From the NCBI GenBank assembly GCA_937958785.1, contig CALGMY010000243.1, forward strand, positions 1 through 20,908: a stretch of DNA of 20,908 nucleotides. The letters run 5' to 3'. The DNA is from an uncultured Gammaproteobacteria bacterium. Lineage in GTDB: Bacteria > Pseudomonadota > Gammaproteobacteria > Steroidobacterales > GCA-2729495. The notes under the pieces were generated by a model. That model made no database searches. It was not told the origin of the DNA and worked only from the letters and a program-made list of their open reading frames with translations. Position numbers and translations under genes: made by a program. This document shows positions 6,504 to 15,328 of the stretch, piece after piece; the first letter of the stretch is position 1, and the number at the start of each line of letters is the position of its first letter.

Positions 6504-7025
6504 CTAACCCTCTGAATTTCCTGACCTTGGCTGTCCGCCTGGCGGTCGACGCTCGGTCGCCACCCCGATGCTGCCAGGCGTCAGCGCGGCTTCCGGCCGG
6601 GCCGGCGCCGGGACCGGGACCCGGGCCACGCGCGTCACGCTGACCGGCTCGATCGCCGGGGTCGCCCTGGCGACGGGCGTCTTCACCGCGGCCCCCTTCT
6701 TCGCCGGGACCTTCCTGGCGGACGTCTTCGCGGACTTCTTGGCCACCGGTTTCGGGGCGATCTTCGCTGCCAGGGCCTGCCGCTTCCGGCGGACCACGGC
6801 CTGCACCCGCGCGACCTGCTTCCGGGTCGCGGCGCGGGCGGCCTTCAGCTGCTTGCGCGCTTCCTTCTTCGCCGCCTTGAGTTCGCGCCGGACGGCCCGG
6901 AGCTCCTTCTTCGCGGCCTTGATGGTCTTCTTCAGCTCCGCCGACCGGGCGCGCACGGCGTCCAGCGCGGTGGCGGCATCGGACTTCGGCTTCCCGGGGC
7001 GGTTGCCCTTCTGCTTCGCGGCCAT
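6504..7025 (-). CDS. Histone H1-like, lysine/alanine-rich basic protein
   Basis: A 173-residue very basic protein. Residues about 20-90 form a continuous charged helix (ELKKTIKAAKKELRAVRREL and similar) that could be a coiled coil. Residues about 90-120 are Lys/Ala/Pro repeats of the KKSAKTSARKVPAKKG type, as in histone H1 tails and AlgP-like bacterial proteins. The last 50 residues are Pro/Val/Arg-rich. It probably binds nucleic acid without sequence preference. The ATG at 7025 has an AGAGGA ribosome binding site about 11 bases upstream. Low-complexity sequence makes homology calls unreliable, so the name is descriptive. Its 3' neighbour is the PEP-CTERM gene, 125 bp away; no shared function is evident. 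Confidence 0.82.
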   Translation of the reverse strand: MAAKQKGNRPGKPKSDAATALDAVRARSAELKKTIKAAKKELRAVRRELKAAKKEARKQLKAARAATRKQVARVQAVVRRKRQALAAKIAPKPVAKKSAKTSARKVPAKKGAAVKTPVARATPAIEPVSVTRVARVPVPAPARPEAALTPGSIGVATERRPPGGQPRSGNSEG

Positions 7026-7123
7026 CGACCTATTCCTCTTGAATGTTTCGGCAATGTTGCCGGGGGAATTCGGATGTGAGCCTACCGTAGCACGCTCCCC
7101 ACCCGCTGGCAGCAACGGGCCCG

Positions 7124-8263
7124 TCAGCCGCCCGTGGGCAGCCGCCGCCGCTCGAGGCCGTGGGCGCGCACCACCGGCGCCGCGGCCACGGCCCACCCCT
7201 GGGGGTCGACCCGCCGGCCGGGGGACGGGATCGCCAGGGCCACCCGGCCCCGGTGCGCGCGCAGGGCGTCGGCGTCCAGGCGCCAGCCCCGGCCTTCCCA
7301 GTCCCGGAGACGGTGCCGGTAACTCAGGATCAGGTCATCCGCGGGCACCACGAATTCACCGCCGGCGTCGCGTGCCGGGATCGCCGGGTCGAGCTTCTCG
7401 ACGACGACCCGGTCTTCCTCGACGGCCACCCCCATGCGCTTCAGGAAGTTCTCGTCGAATTTCTCCTCGAGCATGCAGTTGCGCTGCATGACCAGGAAGA
7501 TCTCGAGGTCCAGCTCGTCCCGGGGCACGGCGTAGAGGTAGATGTGCATGGCGCTCGTGGCACTGAAGTTCACCCGGGTCCAGGTGGACGCCGCCCCGTG
7601 ATACCCCGACCCCGACTCGTTGCGGCCCTCGGGCTGCAGCTTGCGCATCTCCGGGTCCGGCAGCTCCGGCGAGTAGAACACCACCATGGCGCCGGCGCCC
7701 CAGTCGGTCTCCTGCACGTTGATCTTCGGCACCTCGTAGTTGGTGCTCTTCCCCGCCATGCCGAACCCGGCGTGCACGTACTCGATGTGGGACGGGTCCG
7801 ACTGGTTCTCCACCAGCCGCACGTAGTTCGCCTGCCAGCGGTAACGCATCGACAGGCTGCGCCAGCCGGGCTGGCCCCACTCGTCGTTGGGCATGATGGT
7901 GGGGCGCTCATCCGCCGGCAGGTCACCGAGGAAGACGAACACGAGCCCGTAGCGCTCCTCCACCGGGTAGGCATCGATGTGGGCGCGGCCCGGCACCGTG
8001 GCCGTGGGGCCCAGCGAGGGAATGCGCTCGCAGGTGCCCTCGCCGTTGAATTTCCAGCCGTGGTAGGGGCACTGGATGCAGTCCCCCACGACCTTGCCGT
8101 CGCCGAGGGACCCGCCCCGGTGGGTGCAGGTGTTGTGCACGCAGCGGGCCTTGCCGTTGCTGTCCCGCCAGAGCACGAACCAGAGCCCCAGCATCTGCAC
8201 CTTCAGCGGCCTGTCCGCGAGGTTCCTGCTCTCCTCGGCCGGATACCAGAAGTTCATGAACAT
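7124..8263 (-). CDS. Rieske non-heme iron oxygenase, VanA/TsaM-like
   Basis: A 379-residue oxygenase component. The Rieske [2Fe-2S] ligands are C46-x-H48 in CTHRG and C65-x2-H68 in CPYHGW. The mononuclear iron site is in the segment from N153: NQSDPSHIEYVH, with bridging D156 and ligands H159 and H164. This spacing and the short N-terminus (the Rieske domain begins almost at once) resemble single-subunit demethylases and monooxygenases such as vanillate O-demethylase. The substrate cannot be read from the sequence. The ATG at 8263 has a good GGAGGAG site 7 bases upstream; the frame upstream of it shadows the M20 gene. It is the last gene of the five-gene operon, 29 bp after the peptidase. No ferredoxin or reductase gene is nearby, so electrons must come from a partner elsewhere. 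Confidence 0.93.
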   Translation of the reverse strand: MFMNFWYPAEESRNLADRPLKVQMLGLWFVLWRDSNGKARCVHNTCTHRGGSLGDGKVVGDCIQCPYHGWKFNGEGTCERIPSLGPTATVPGRAHIDAYPVEERYGLVFVFLGDLPADERPTIMPNDEWGQPGWRSLSMRYRWQANYVRLVENQSDPSHIEYVHAGFGMAGKSTNYEVPKINVQETDWGAGAMVVFYSPELPDPEMRKLQPEGRNESGSGYHGAASTWTRVNFSATSAMHIYLYAVPRDELDLEIFLVMQRNCMLEEKFDENFLKRMGVAVEEDRVVVEKLDPAIPARDAGGEFVVPADDLILSYRHRLRDWEGRGWRLDADALRAHRGRVALAIPSPGRRVDPQGWAVAAAPVVRAHGLERRRLPTGG

Positions 8264-8292
8264 GGCAGGCTCCTCCGGGTCTCCGGCCGATC

Positions 8293-9702
8293 TTACTCCG
8301 CGAACTGCCGGATCAGTCGATACCAGAACTCCAGGGACTCGTGGAAGGCCGCGATGCGGATGCGCTCGTTGGGCGCATGGGAGCGGTCGTCGTCCGGATC
8401 CTCCGGGATCGCCGCCAGGCCGTAGGTGGGGATGCCGGCATTGCGGGTGAACAGGCCGTCGGTGGCACCGGGACTCAGCTCGGGCAGCACGGGAATGCCG
8501 GGCCACAACCCGGCGGCCACTGACTCGATGGGCCCGAGCACCGCCGGGTCGAGTGGCGACGCGGGGCCGGCGACCACGGGCGCGGTCGGTTGCACGACGA
8601 GCCCCGGGCCGACGATGTCCTGCAGCACCGCCTGCACCGACGCCGCGGAGGACTCGGGCAGGATCCGGCAGTTGACGAGCGCGCGGGCGCGCTCCGGCAG
8701 GGAATTCTCCGCCGTACCGCCCCGGACCTGGGTGGCCACGCAGGTGGTGCGCAGCAGGGAATCCAGGTACGGCGAAGCCGTGATCGCCGCCAACGCGGGA
8801 TCGCCGGTACGGCCCGCACCGAGGGCCCGGGCGCCGGCCGCGAGGTCCGGCGGCGCCAGCGCCGCCCAGCGTTCGAAGTACACCCGGGTCGTCTCGTTCA
8901 GGGCCACGGGAAAGCGGTGGTCGGCGAGGCGCGCGAGCCCGCGGGACAGGGAGTAGATGGCGTTGTCGGGCCGGGGCATGGAACTGTGGCCGCCGGCGCT
9001 CGCGGCCTCCAGCGCGAAGGTGGCATACACCTTCTCGGCCGTCTGCAGCACGAAGGCCTCGGGCCGCCCGTCCGGCGCCAGGTCCACGAAGCCGGCGTCC
9101 GTATTCAGTGCAAACCCGGCCTCCACCAGGGGCCGATGCTCCTGCAGGAGCCAGGCCAGGTTCGCGCCGGTGGTCTCCTCATCCGCCGTGAGCAGCAGGA
9201 TGAGGTCCCGGTCCGGCGCGAAGCCCTCGGCCTTGAGGCGGATGAAGTTCGCGACCAGCACCGCCGCGCCGTTCTTCTGGTCCCGGGTGCCCCGGCCGTA
9301 GTAGTAGCCATCCTTCTCCACGAGCGTGAGCGGGTTGGTGGCCCAGCTGAAGGGCGCCGCGGGCACCGCGTCCAGGTGGGCCATGAGCAGCACGGGCGCG
9401 CGCCGGGGCGCGGGGCTGCGGAAGCGGGCCACCAGGTTTCCGTCGCCGGGCGTGAGTCCCAGCACCTGGACGTCTTCCGCCGGGAAGCGCGCCCGCTTCA
9501 GCATGTCGGCCAGCCGGTCGGCGGACTCGCGGGTGCGGCCCGTCTCCCCGTCGGGCGCGGTGTCGAAGGCCACCAGCTCCGCCAGGATGTCCCGGGCCAG
9601 TTCCTCGCTGGGCGTGAGCGCGCCCGCGGCGCCCGCCCAAAGCAGCGCCCAAGGCAGCACCCAGCGCAGCGCGAGGAGCGCGCTAGCGAACCGGCATGCC
9701 AC
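8293..9702 (-). CDS. Exported M20 family metallopeptidase/amidohydrolase
   Basis: A 469-residue zinc hydrolase of the M20 family. Metal and catalytic residues appear in order: H109 and D111 (MAHLDAVP), D141 (GTRDQKNG), E175 and E176 (TADEETTG), D202 (NTDAG) and H442 (RSHAPNE). The N-terminus is hydrophobic (about residues 6-28, ending WAGAAGA) and should act as a signal peptide, placing the enzyme in the periplasm. M20 enzymes cleave dipeptides, N-acyl amino acids or carbamoyl groups. The start is a GTG at 9702, giving a 20-bp overlap with the permease gene; a GTG at residue 15 would leave a shorter signal peptide. Position between the permease and an oxygenase suggests it releases an amino-acid-like product for uptake; this is inference. 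Confidence 0.92.
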   Translation of the reverse strand: MACRFASALLALRWVLPWALLWAGAAGALTPSEELARDILAELVAFDTAPDGETGRTRESADRLADMLKRARFPAEDVQVLGLTPGDGNLVARFRSPAPRRAPVLLMAHLDAVPAAPFSWATNPLTLVEKDGYYYGRGTRDQKNGAAVLVANFIRLKAEGFAPDRDLILLLTADEETTGANLAWLLQEHRPLVEAGFALNTDAGFVDLAPDGRPEAFVLQTAEKVYATFALEAASAGGHSSMPRPDNAIYSLSRGLARLADHRFPVALNETTRVYFERWAALAPPDLAAGARALGAGRTGDPALAAITASPYLDSLLRTTCVATQVRGGTAENSLPERARALVNCRILPESSAASVQAVLQDIVGPGLVVQPTAPVVAGPASPLDPAVLGPIESVAAGLWPGIPVLPELSPGATDGLFTRNAGIPTYGLAAIPEDPDDDRSHAPNERIRIAAFHESLEFWYRLIRQFAE

Positions 9703-10915
9703 GACGGAGGGCCAGGTAGACGGGGATGCCGAGGGCCGCGATGCCCGCGAGCAGCAGGAGCTGCCCCGGGTCGGTGGCGGAGATGGCCCACACGCAGAAG
9801 CCGGCGGCCAGGGCCGCGAGCAGGCGCAGGCCCGGGTGCGCCGTCGAGCGCCACAACGAGGCGCAGCAGTAGAGGTAGATCACGAGGTAGAGCAGCGTGG
9901 AGAGGTTGATGAGCACGGTGAACCGGGCCGCGATGCCCGGGGCCAGCGAGCTCAGTACCACGATGACCGTCATCAGCGCGGCGACGATGGCCAGGTTGCG
10001 GCGGGGCGGGCCGTCCAGGGGCTCCCGGAAGAAGGCAGGGAACACGCCCGAGTCGGCGCCGCTGCGCGCCACCTCGGCGGTCACCAGGATCCAGCCCGAG
10101 AGGGTGCCGAAAGCCTTCAGCACCGCGCAGCCGGCCACCAGCGCGGCGGCGCCCGCGCCGAGCCAGCGGGCGGCCGCGTCGGCGAAGGGCGCGCTCGAGG
10201 CGGCGAGGGTCGCCGCGGGGAGCAGTCCCGAGATGGCGAGCGAGGCCGCGAGGTACACGAAGGCGGCCAGGGCCACGCCGGCCAAAGTGGCTATGGGCAC
10301 GTCCCTGGCGGGGTTGCGCACCACCGCCGCGGCCACCGATGCGCTCTCGAGACCCACGAAGGCCCAGAAGATCAGCGCGAAGGTGGCGGGCACCGCCGCC
10401 ATGTCGGACTTGCCGCTGACGTTCCAGGAGTCCGCGAACACCTGGGGATCGAAGGCGAACCAGCCCAGCACGGCGACGGCGAGCACCGGCAGCAGGCCGA
10501 TCAGCAGCGTGCCGCCCTCGAAGTCGGCGACCCGGCGTGCGCCCAGGTAATTGATGAGCGTCATGAGCCAGATGATGCCGAGCGTGCACACGGCGGCGGG
10601 GACGGTCTCGCGGAGCCCCGGGAAGAAGGTGGACAGGTAGCCCGTGCCGGCGAGGGCGATCGCCACGTTGCCCACCCAGCCGCTGACCCAGTAGAGCAGG
10701 CTCGCGTGGAAGCCGAAGAAACGGCCGAGCCCGTCGCGCACCTGGCGCACCATGCCGATGCTCCCCGGGCGGAGTCCGACGAGCATCACGAACACGGCGG
10801 CGAGCAGGAAGGCGCCGAAGCCGGAGATCACCCAGCCGATGACGCTCACCGAGCCGACGCTGCCGAGCGTCGCCGGCAGCAGGTAGACGCCCGACCCGAT
10901 CATGTTGCCGGCCAC
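9683..10915 (-). CDS. APC superfamily amino acid permease
   Basis: An inner-membrane amino acid/polyamine transporter of at least 410 residues with about 11-12 hydrophobic segments. The substrate-binding GSG of the first segment is present (GNMIGSGVYLLP), and segment 6 has FWAFVGLESASV, a typical APC signature. The start is uncertain: the GTG at 10915 begins in the middle of the first membrane helix, with no ribosome binding site. The frame remains open upstream, where a CTG at 10960, preceded by TAGGGGCGCGGGA, would add 15 residues including GPLRATFL and complete the helix. It follows the TonB-dependent receptor gene (stop at 10971) and overlaps the M20 gene by 20 bp, so the three are co-transcribed. 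Likely substrates are amino acids or amino-acid derivatives. Confidence 0.9.
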   Translation of the reverse strand: MAGNMIGSGVYLLPATLGSVGSVSVIGWVISGFGAFLLAAVFVMLVGLRPGSIGMVRQVRDGLGRFFGFHASLLYWVSGWVGNVAIALAGTGYLSTFFPGLRETVPAAVCTLGIIWLMTLINYLGARRVADFEGGTLLIGLLPVLAVAVLGWFAFDPQVFADSWNVSGKSDMAAVPATFALIFWAFVGLESASVAAAVVRNPARDVPIATLAGVALAAFVYLAASLAISGLLPAATLAASSAPFADAAARWLGAGAAALVAGCAVLKAFGTLSGWILVTAEVARSGADSGVFPAFFREPLDGPPRRNLAIVAALMTVIVVLSSLAPGIAARFTVLINLSTLLYLVIYLYCCASLWRSTAHPGLRLLAALAAGFCVWAISATDPGQLLLLAGIAALGIPVYLALRRGMPVR

Positions 10916-10970
10916 CAGGAAGGTGGCCCGGAGCGGGCCGATGGACCGGGCGCCGTCCAGTCCCGCGCCC

Positions 10971-13427
10971 CTAGAATTCCTGGCTGAACTTCACGCCGAT
11001 GGTGCGCGGCGGGGCCACGATCGAGTAGGTCTGGGGACCGCACCTCGCCTCGGGGCACTCCGCGAAGCGGCTGAACTCCGCGTACTCGTTGAAGGCATTG
11101 GCCACGAAGAACTCGATGGCCCAGCCATCCACGCCCGCGCCTGCCGAGAAGTTGGTCAGGGTGTAATCCGGCAGCTGGCCGACGATGCCGTTCTCGAAGG
11201 TGCGCAGGTCGGTCTCCCGCTCGCCCACGTAGATCACCGCGGCCTGCACGTGGGCATCCAGCGCGCCCAGCGCGAACTGGTAGCGGCCCGTGATGTTGCC
11301 CTTGAAGTCCGGGGTGACCGGCAGCTTGGTGCCCTCGGGCGCCGCCGGCTCCTCGGTGCCGCCGCCGTCCACCGGACACGGGTCCGCAGACACCGCGGCG
11401 CCGTTGAAGAGGTTCTGGCAGTAGGGTCCGGCCAGCTCCGCATCGATGATGGCGATGCCGGCCGTGATGCCAAGCCCGTCGGTCACGGCCCAGGAGATGT
11501 CCATCTCCAGGCCCTTGATCTCGGCGTCGCCCGGCGCGTTGGTGACCTCGGTGAGCCCGTTCGGACCCAGGATCGAGTACTGGAAGTCGTTCCACTCCTG
11601 GTAGAACAGGGCGCCGTTGAAGCGCAGCCGGTCCTCGAGCCAGCTGGTCTTCCAGCCGACCTCGTAGTTGTCGAGGAAATCCGGCTCGTAGGGCGGCACG
11701 GTGCCCCGGCGGTTGATGCCGCCCGGCCGGAAACCCTCCGAATACGTGGCGTAGACGAGCGCATCGTCGGTCAGCTCGTAGGCCAGGTTGAATTTCCAGA
11801 TGGTGTCCCGGTCGGAGGTGTCGTCGTCCAGGTTCTTGCAGGGCGCGGTGTTGTAGTCCGGCAGGTCGGCGCCCGGGGCACCCACGTCGCGCCCGTCGCC
11901 GAACAGGTCGTCGCAGCGGGCCTCGCCACTGTTGCCGCTGTTGCTGTAGCCCTGGCCGAAGCCGAAGTAGCCCTCCAGGGAGTTCTCTGACTTGAAGACC
12001 CGGGCGCCGATGGTGCCCGTGAGCTTCTCGGTGATGTCGTAGTACACCTCGCCGAACAGCGCGTAGTCCTCGTCGACCCGGTCCTGGTCCGTGAGCCAGA
12101 GGGTGTCCTCGCTGCCCACCACGGACAGTGACTCCGCCAGGTCGTTGATGATGTAGTTCTGGTAGATCGCGTGTTCCTGGCGCTGCCAGAAGGCGCCGAC
12201 CAGGGCCCGGAGCCGGTATTCCTGGGGCGAGGAGAAGCGCAGCTCCTGGCTGATCTTCTCGTAGCCGTCGGTGGACTGGACGTACTGGGAGAAGTCGATG
12301 AGGTCCCCGTCGTCGTTGTAGAAATAGCTGCTGAAGTTGGTGCCGTCGGCGAGGTAGGCGACGTCGTACCAGTAGGAATAGTCGGCGTAATCGAAGTCGA
12401 ACTCCACGTCCCGGTCCAGGTAGGAGCCGGCGTACACCATGTCCCAGGCGCCGATCCGGCCCTCGACGGTGAGGGCGGCCTGGATCCACTGGTCGTCCGA
12501 GCCCTCGGGCAGGCCATGGCCCACCTCGTAGCGGTCCAGGGTATTGTCGGCGCCGAAGGAACCATCGGCCTTCTGCTTCTGGGCCATGACCGACGGGGTG
12601 ATGGTCCAGCTGTCGTTCAGGTCGATGCGCAGGGCGGCGCGGGCGCCGAGGGTGTCGACCCCGTTGTAGTCGTCGTCGACGAAGGCCGCGTTGTCGGTGG
12701 TGATGCCGTCCGGCGGCGAGGTGATCAGGGAACTCTGGAACGTACGCTGGAACGGCACGTTGTCGATGTAGCCCGCGTCGTGCTTGGCCCAGGCCACGAG
12801 ACGGATGGCCATGTTGTCGGCCAGGGGCTGGTTGAGAAAGCCCTCCACCACGTAGCCCTGGTCGCCGCCGCTGACGACGTTGCCCTCGATGCCGTAGCCC
12901 GCCGCGAAGCCGGACGGGTCCGGCTTGTTGGTCACGATCTTCACCGTGCCCGCCTCGGAACTGGCGCCGTACAGGGTCCCCTGGGGCCCGGCCAGGGCCT
13001 CGACCCGGGCGATGTCGTACAGGTGCACGTCGAGCGCGCCCTGGATCGTGGTGATGGGCTGCTCGTCCAGGTAGGTGCCGATGAGCGGCAGGGAGCCCGA
13101 GTGGTTGGCGTCGGCGTCGCCGGCGCTCGCGACGCCCCGCATGTACACCTGGGCGTAGCCCGGCCGGATGGTCACGAAGGAGACGCTGGGCAGCAGGTTC
13201 GCGTAGTCGTCGAAGTCGGTGACGTTCAGCTGCTCGAGCTTCACGTTGCCAAGGGCCTGCACGCTGATCGGCACGTCCTGCAGGCTTTCCTCGCGCTTCT
13301 GGGCGGTGACGATGATCTCGTCGAGGCCCATGGGCGCCTGCTGGGCCTGGACGAGCACTGGGCCTGCGGCGGCCATCAGGCCGGCACTGGCGATCCGCTG
13401 GAGCTTGCGACGGCGACTACGCGTCAT
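10971..13427 (-). CDS. TonB-dependent outer-membrane receptor
   Basis: An 818-residue receptor that imports a scarce ligand across the outer membrane using TonB energy. It has a signal peptide (about residues 1-28, with an RRRK start), a TonB box around LDEIIVTA (35-42), and a plug domain with YMRGV and PQGTLYGASSEAGTVKIVTNKP-type motifs split over residues about 90-190. A 22-strand barrel should follow, ending in a terminal Phe (FSQEF). Three short cysteine pairs in the second half probably close extracellular loops. The ATG at 13427 has GGAGGGG upstream; an earlier in-frame start at 13538 would overlap the sulfotransferase and spoil the signal peptide. The ligand is unknown; the sequence resembles receptors for organic molecules more than classic siderophore receptors, though this is a weak judgement. 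Confidence 0.95.
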   Translation of the reverse strand: MTRSRRRKLQRIASAGLMAAAGPVLVQAQQAPMGLDEIIVTAQKREESLQDVPISVQALGNVKLEQLNVTDFDDYANLLPSVSFVTIRPGYAQVYMRGVASAGDADANHSGSLPLIGTYLDEQPITTIQGALDVHLYDIARVEALAGPQGTLYGASSEAGTVKIVTNKPDPSGFAAGYGIEGNVVSGGDQGYVVEGFLNQPLADNMAIRLVAWAKHDAGYIDNVPFQRTFQSSLITSPPDGITTDNAAFVDDDYNGVDTLGARAALRIDLNDSWTITPSVMAQKQKADGSFGADNTLDRYEVGHGLPEGSDDQWIQAALTVEGRIGAWDMVYAGSYLDRDVEFDFDYADYSYWYDVAYLADGTNFSSYFYNDDGDLIDFSQYVQSTDGYEKISQELRFSSPQEYRLRALVGAFWQRQEHAIYQNYIINDLAESLSVVGSEDTLWLTDQDRVDEDYALFGEVYYDITEKLTGTIGARVFKSENSLEGYFGFGQGYSNSGNSGEARCDDLFGDGRDVGAPGADLPDYNTAPCKNLDDDTSDRDTIWKFNLAYELTDDALVYATYSEGFRPGGINRRGTVPPYEPDFLDNYEVGWKTSWLEDRLRFNGALFYQEWNDFQYSILGPNGLTEVTNAPGDAEIKGLEMDISWAVTDGLGITAGIAIIDAELAGPYCQNLFNGAAVSADPCPVDGGGTEEPAAPEGTKLPVTPDFKGNITGRYQFALGALDAHVQAAVIYVGERETDLRTFENGIVGQLPDYTLTNFSAGAGVDGWAIEFFVANAFNEYAEFSRFAECPEARCGPQTYSIVAPPRTIGVKFSQEF

Positions 13428-13461
13428 GGACGACCCCTCCCCCGAAGGTGGACCGATTCTG

Positions 13462-15309
13462 TCAGAAGTCGGGCGCCGCCGGATAGGCCTCCAGCACCGG
13501 ACCCAGCGCCGCCTTGAGGGGGCCCAGCCAGGCCTCATAGGGCCGCCAGGGCTCCAGGCCCTCCTGGTAGATGGGCCGGCGCACCTGCTCCGAGCTGGCC
13601 GTGCGCACCGCCCGGTCGTTGAGGTGGAACTCGAGGCAGCGCCCGTCGAAGGGCAGGCCGCAGTAGTCGAGGAGCCGGCGCACCTCTCCCTCCGTGTCGG
13701 CCACCATGCGCTCGTAGATAACCCGGTGCACCCGCCCGGGCAGGAGGCCGTCGAAGTGGGCCATCAGGTCCACGTAGTCCCGGTAGTAACGGCCGAGTTC
13801 GGCGAGGTCGTAGGTGAAGTGCTGGCCCCGGGCGAAGTGCTGGCGGAACCCGGAAAAGCAGCAGCTCAGGGGGTGGCGCCGGGCGTCGATGATCTTCGCC
13901 CGGGGCAGGATCAGGTGGATCAGCCCCACGTGGGCCCAGTTGTTGGGCAACTTGTCGATGAAGTACGGCCGCCCGGTCTTGCGCTGGATGCGGGTGCGGT
14001 CCAGGTACTCATCGCCGAGCGCCCGGAGTTGGTCCGGAGCGAGGTCCGTGAGGACCTCCGGGTACCGGGACGGCTCCGTGCGCCGGGACCGCCCCCCCAG
14101 GCGGCGGACGATGGCCACCAGGTCCGGCAGCTCCATGGTGCCCTCCACCAGCGGGTGGCTGGCGAGGATCTGCTCCACCAGGGTGGAGCCGGCCCGGGGC
14201 AGGCCCACGATGAAGACCGGGTCGGGGGCGTCGGCGCCGCTGCCCGCCCGGGCTGCGATGAAGGCCGGCGTGAACAGCGCCCTGGCGCGCTGCACGTAGG
14301 CCGTGGTCTCGTCGGCGTCGTAGCTCACCGCGGCCCGGCGGCGCCGGTTCGCGTCCGCGTAGCTCGCGAAGGCCGCCGCGTGTTCGCCCTCGTCCTCCAG
14401 CGCCTTGCCGAGGGCGAAGCCGAAATGCAGGCGGTCGTCGTCGCCGAGGTCGGTGCGGGCCAGCTGGGTCCGGATCAGGGCGACGTCGGCGGCGCTGAAG
14501 CGGAAGGTCTTGAGGTTCGCGAGGCTCCACCAGGCCTCGCCGAGGCCAGGCTGGAGTTCAACGGCCCGGCGGTACGCACCGATGCTGTCAGCGGTACGGC
14601 CGGCCGTCTTCAGCGAGTGGCCGTAGCTCATCCAGACCTTCGGCTGGGCCGGATACTCAGCCACCAGGCCCGCGTACAGGTCGATGGCGGCCGGGTACTC
14701 GCCGATGCTGCCGAGGACGGCGGCCTTGAGGTTCCGCAGGCTGGGGTTCCGGGGGTCGGTGGCGAGCAGCCTGTCCAGCTCTGCAAGCGCGGGGCCGGGC
14801 TTGTTCTGCCGGTGCAGCACCAGGGCGTAGTTCTGGCGGGCGGCAGAAAAGCCGGGCGCGAGCTCGAGGCAGCGGGCCAGCAGGTTCTCGGCGTCCGTGT
14901 AGCGCCGCAGCCGGCCCGCGACCTCGGCCAGCATGCGGATCGCGGCCACGTCGGTGGGGAACTCGGTGAGGTGCTCCCGCAGCTTCTGCTCGGCGACGGC
15001 GATGCGGCCTGCAGCGAGCGCCGCCGCGGGCTCGAGCAGCCGCGGATCCCTGGTCCCGGCCTGGATGTGCAGGGCATAGGCGGCGTCGGCGGCGGCCGTT
15101 TCGCCGAGCAGGGTGTAGTGGTCACCCACCGCCAGCCAGGCCTCGGCGAGGATGGCGAGGGCCCGGGGCTCACCCGGATGCACCTTCAGGATCTCGCCGG
15201 CCTGCCGGATGGCGAGTTTCGGGTCCCGGGCCTTGAGGCCACGGGCGTGGGCGAGGGCCACCTCGAGGCTGCCCGCCGGATCGGTTGCCGCTGCGTCCTG
15301 GCCTGTCAT
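13462..15309 (-). CDS. TPR-containing sulfotransferase family protein
   Basis: A 615-residue protein with tetratricopeptide repeats in its N-terminal half (about residues 15-270, for example PKVWMSYGHSLKTAGRTADS) and a sulfotransferase domain in its C-terminal half. The PAPS-binding loop is FIVGLPRAGSTLV (366-378), and the 3'-phosphate motif region is IIDARRHPLSCCFSGFRQHF (473-492). Family members move sulfuryl groups from PAPS to sugars, peptides or small molecules; the TPR part would hold a protein partner or substrate. No signal peptide is seen, so it is cytoplasmic. It is the first gene of the operon, 34 bp before the TonB-dependent receptor, and has a good promoter upstream. TPR-sulfotransferase genes next to TonB receptors recur in related bacteria as far as I recall, but no function for the pairing is known to me. 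Confidence 0.93.
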   Translation of the reverse strand: MTGQDAAATDPAGSLEVALAHARGLKARDPKLAIRQAGEILKVHPGEPRALAILAEAWLAVGDHYTLLGETAAADAAYALHIQAGTRDPRLLEPAAALAAGRIAVAEQKLREHLTEFPTDVAAIRMLAEVAGRLRRYTDAENLLARCLELAPGFSAARQNYALVLHRQNKPGPALAELDRLLATDPRNPSLRNLKAAVLGSIGEYPAAIDLYAGLVAEYPAQPKVWMSYGHSLKTAGRTADSIGAYRRAVELQPGLGEAWWSLANLKTFRFSAADVALIRTQLARTDLGDDDRLHFGFALGKALEDEGEHAAAFASYADANRRRRAAVSYDADETTAYVQRARALFTPAFIAARAGSGADAPDPVFIVGLPRAGSTLVEQILASHPLVEGTMELPDLVAIVRRLGGRSRRTEPSRYPEVLTDLAPDQLRALGDEYLDRTRIQRKTGRPYFIDKLPNNWAHVGLIHLILPRAKIIDARRHPLSCCFSGFRQHFARGQHFTYDLAELGRYYRDYVDLMAHFDGLLPGRVHRVIYERMVADTEGEVRRLLDYCGLPFDGRCLEFHLNDRAVRTASSEQVRRPIYQEGLEPWRPYEAWLGPLKAALGPVLEAYPAAPDF

Positions 15310-15328
15310 GCTGGCCCGTCATCCCGGC

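Noticed and set aside
7026..7123. A terminator for the first Rieske gene or a small RNA in the 98-bp gap.
   Set aside because: Only a 4-bp stem without a T-tract was found; nothing else is supported.
10900..12489. A 529-codon minus-strand frame inside the TonB receptor gene.
   Set aside because: It is an out-of-frame reading of the receptor, which itself has plug, TonB box and terminal Phe in another frame.
13427..13538. An earlier in-frame start for the TonB receptor.
   Set aside because: It would overlap the sulfotransferase gene, add an Arg/Trp-rich stretch before the signal peptide, and ignore the GGAGGGG site before the ATG at 13427.
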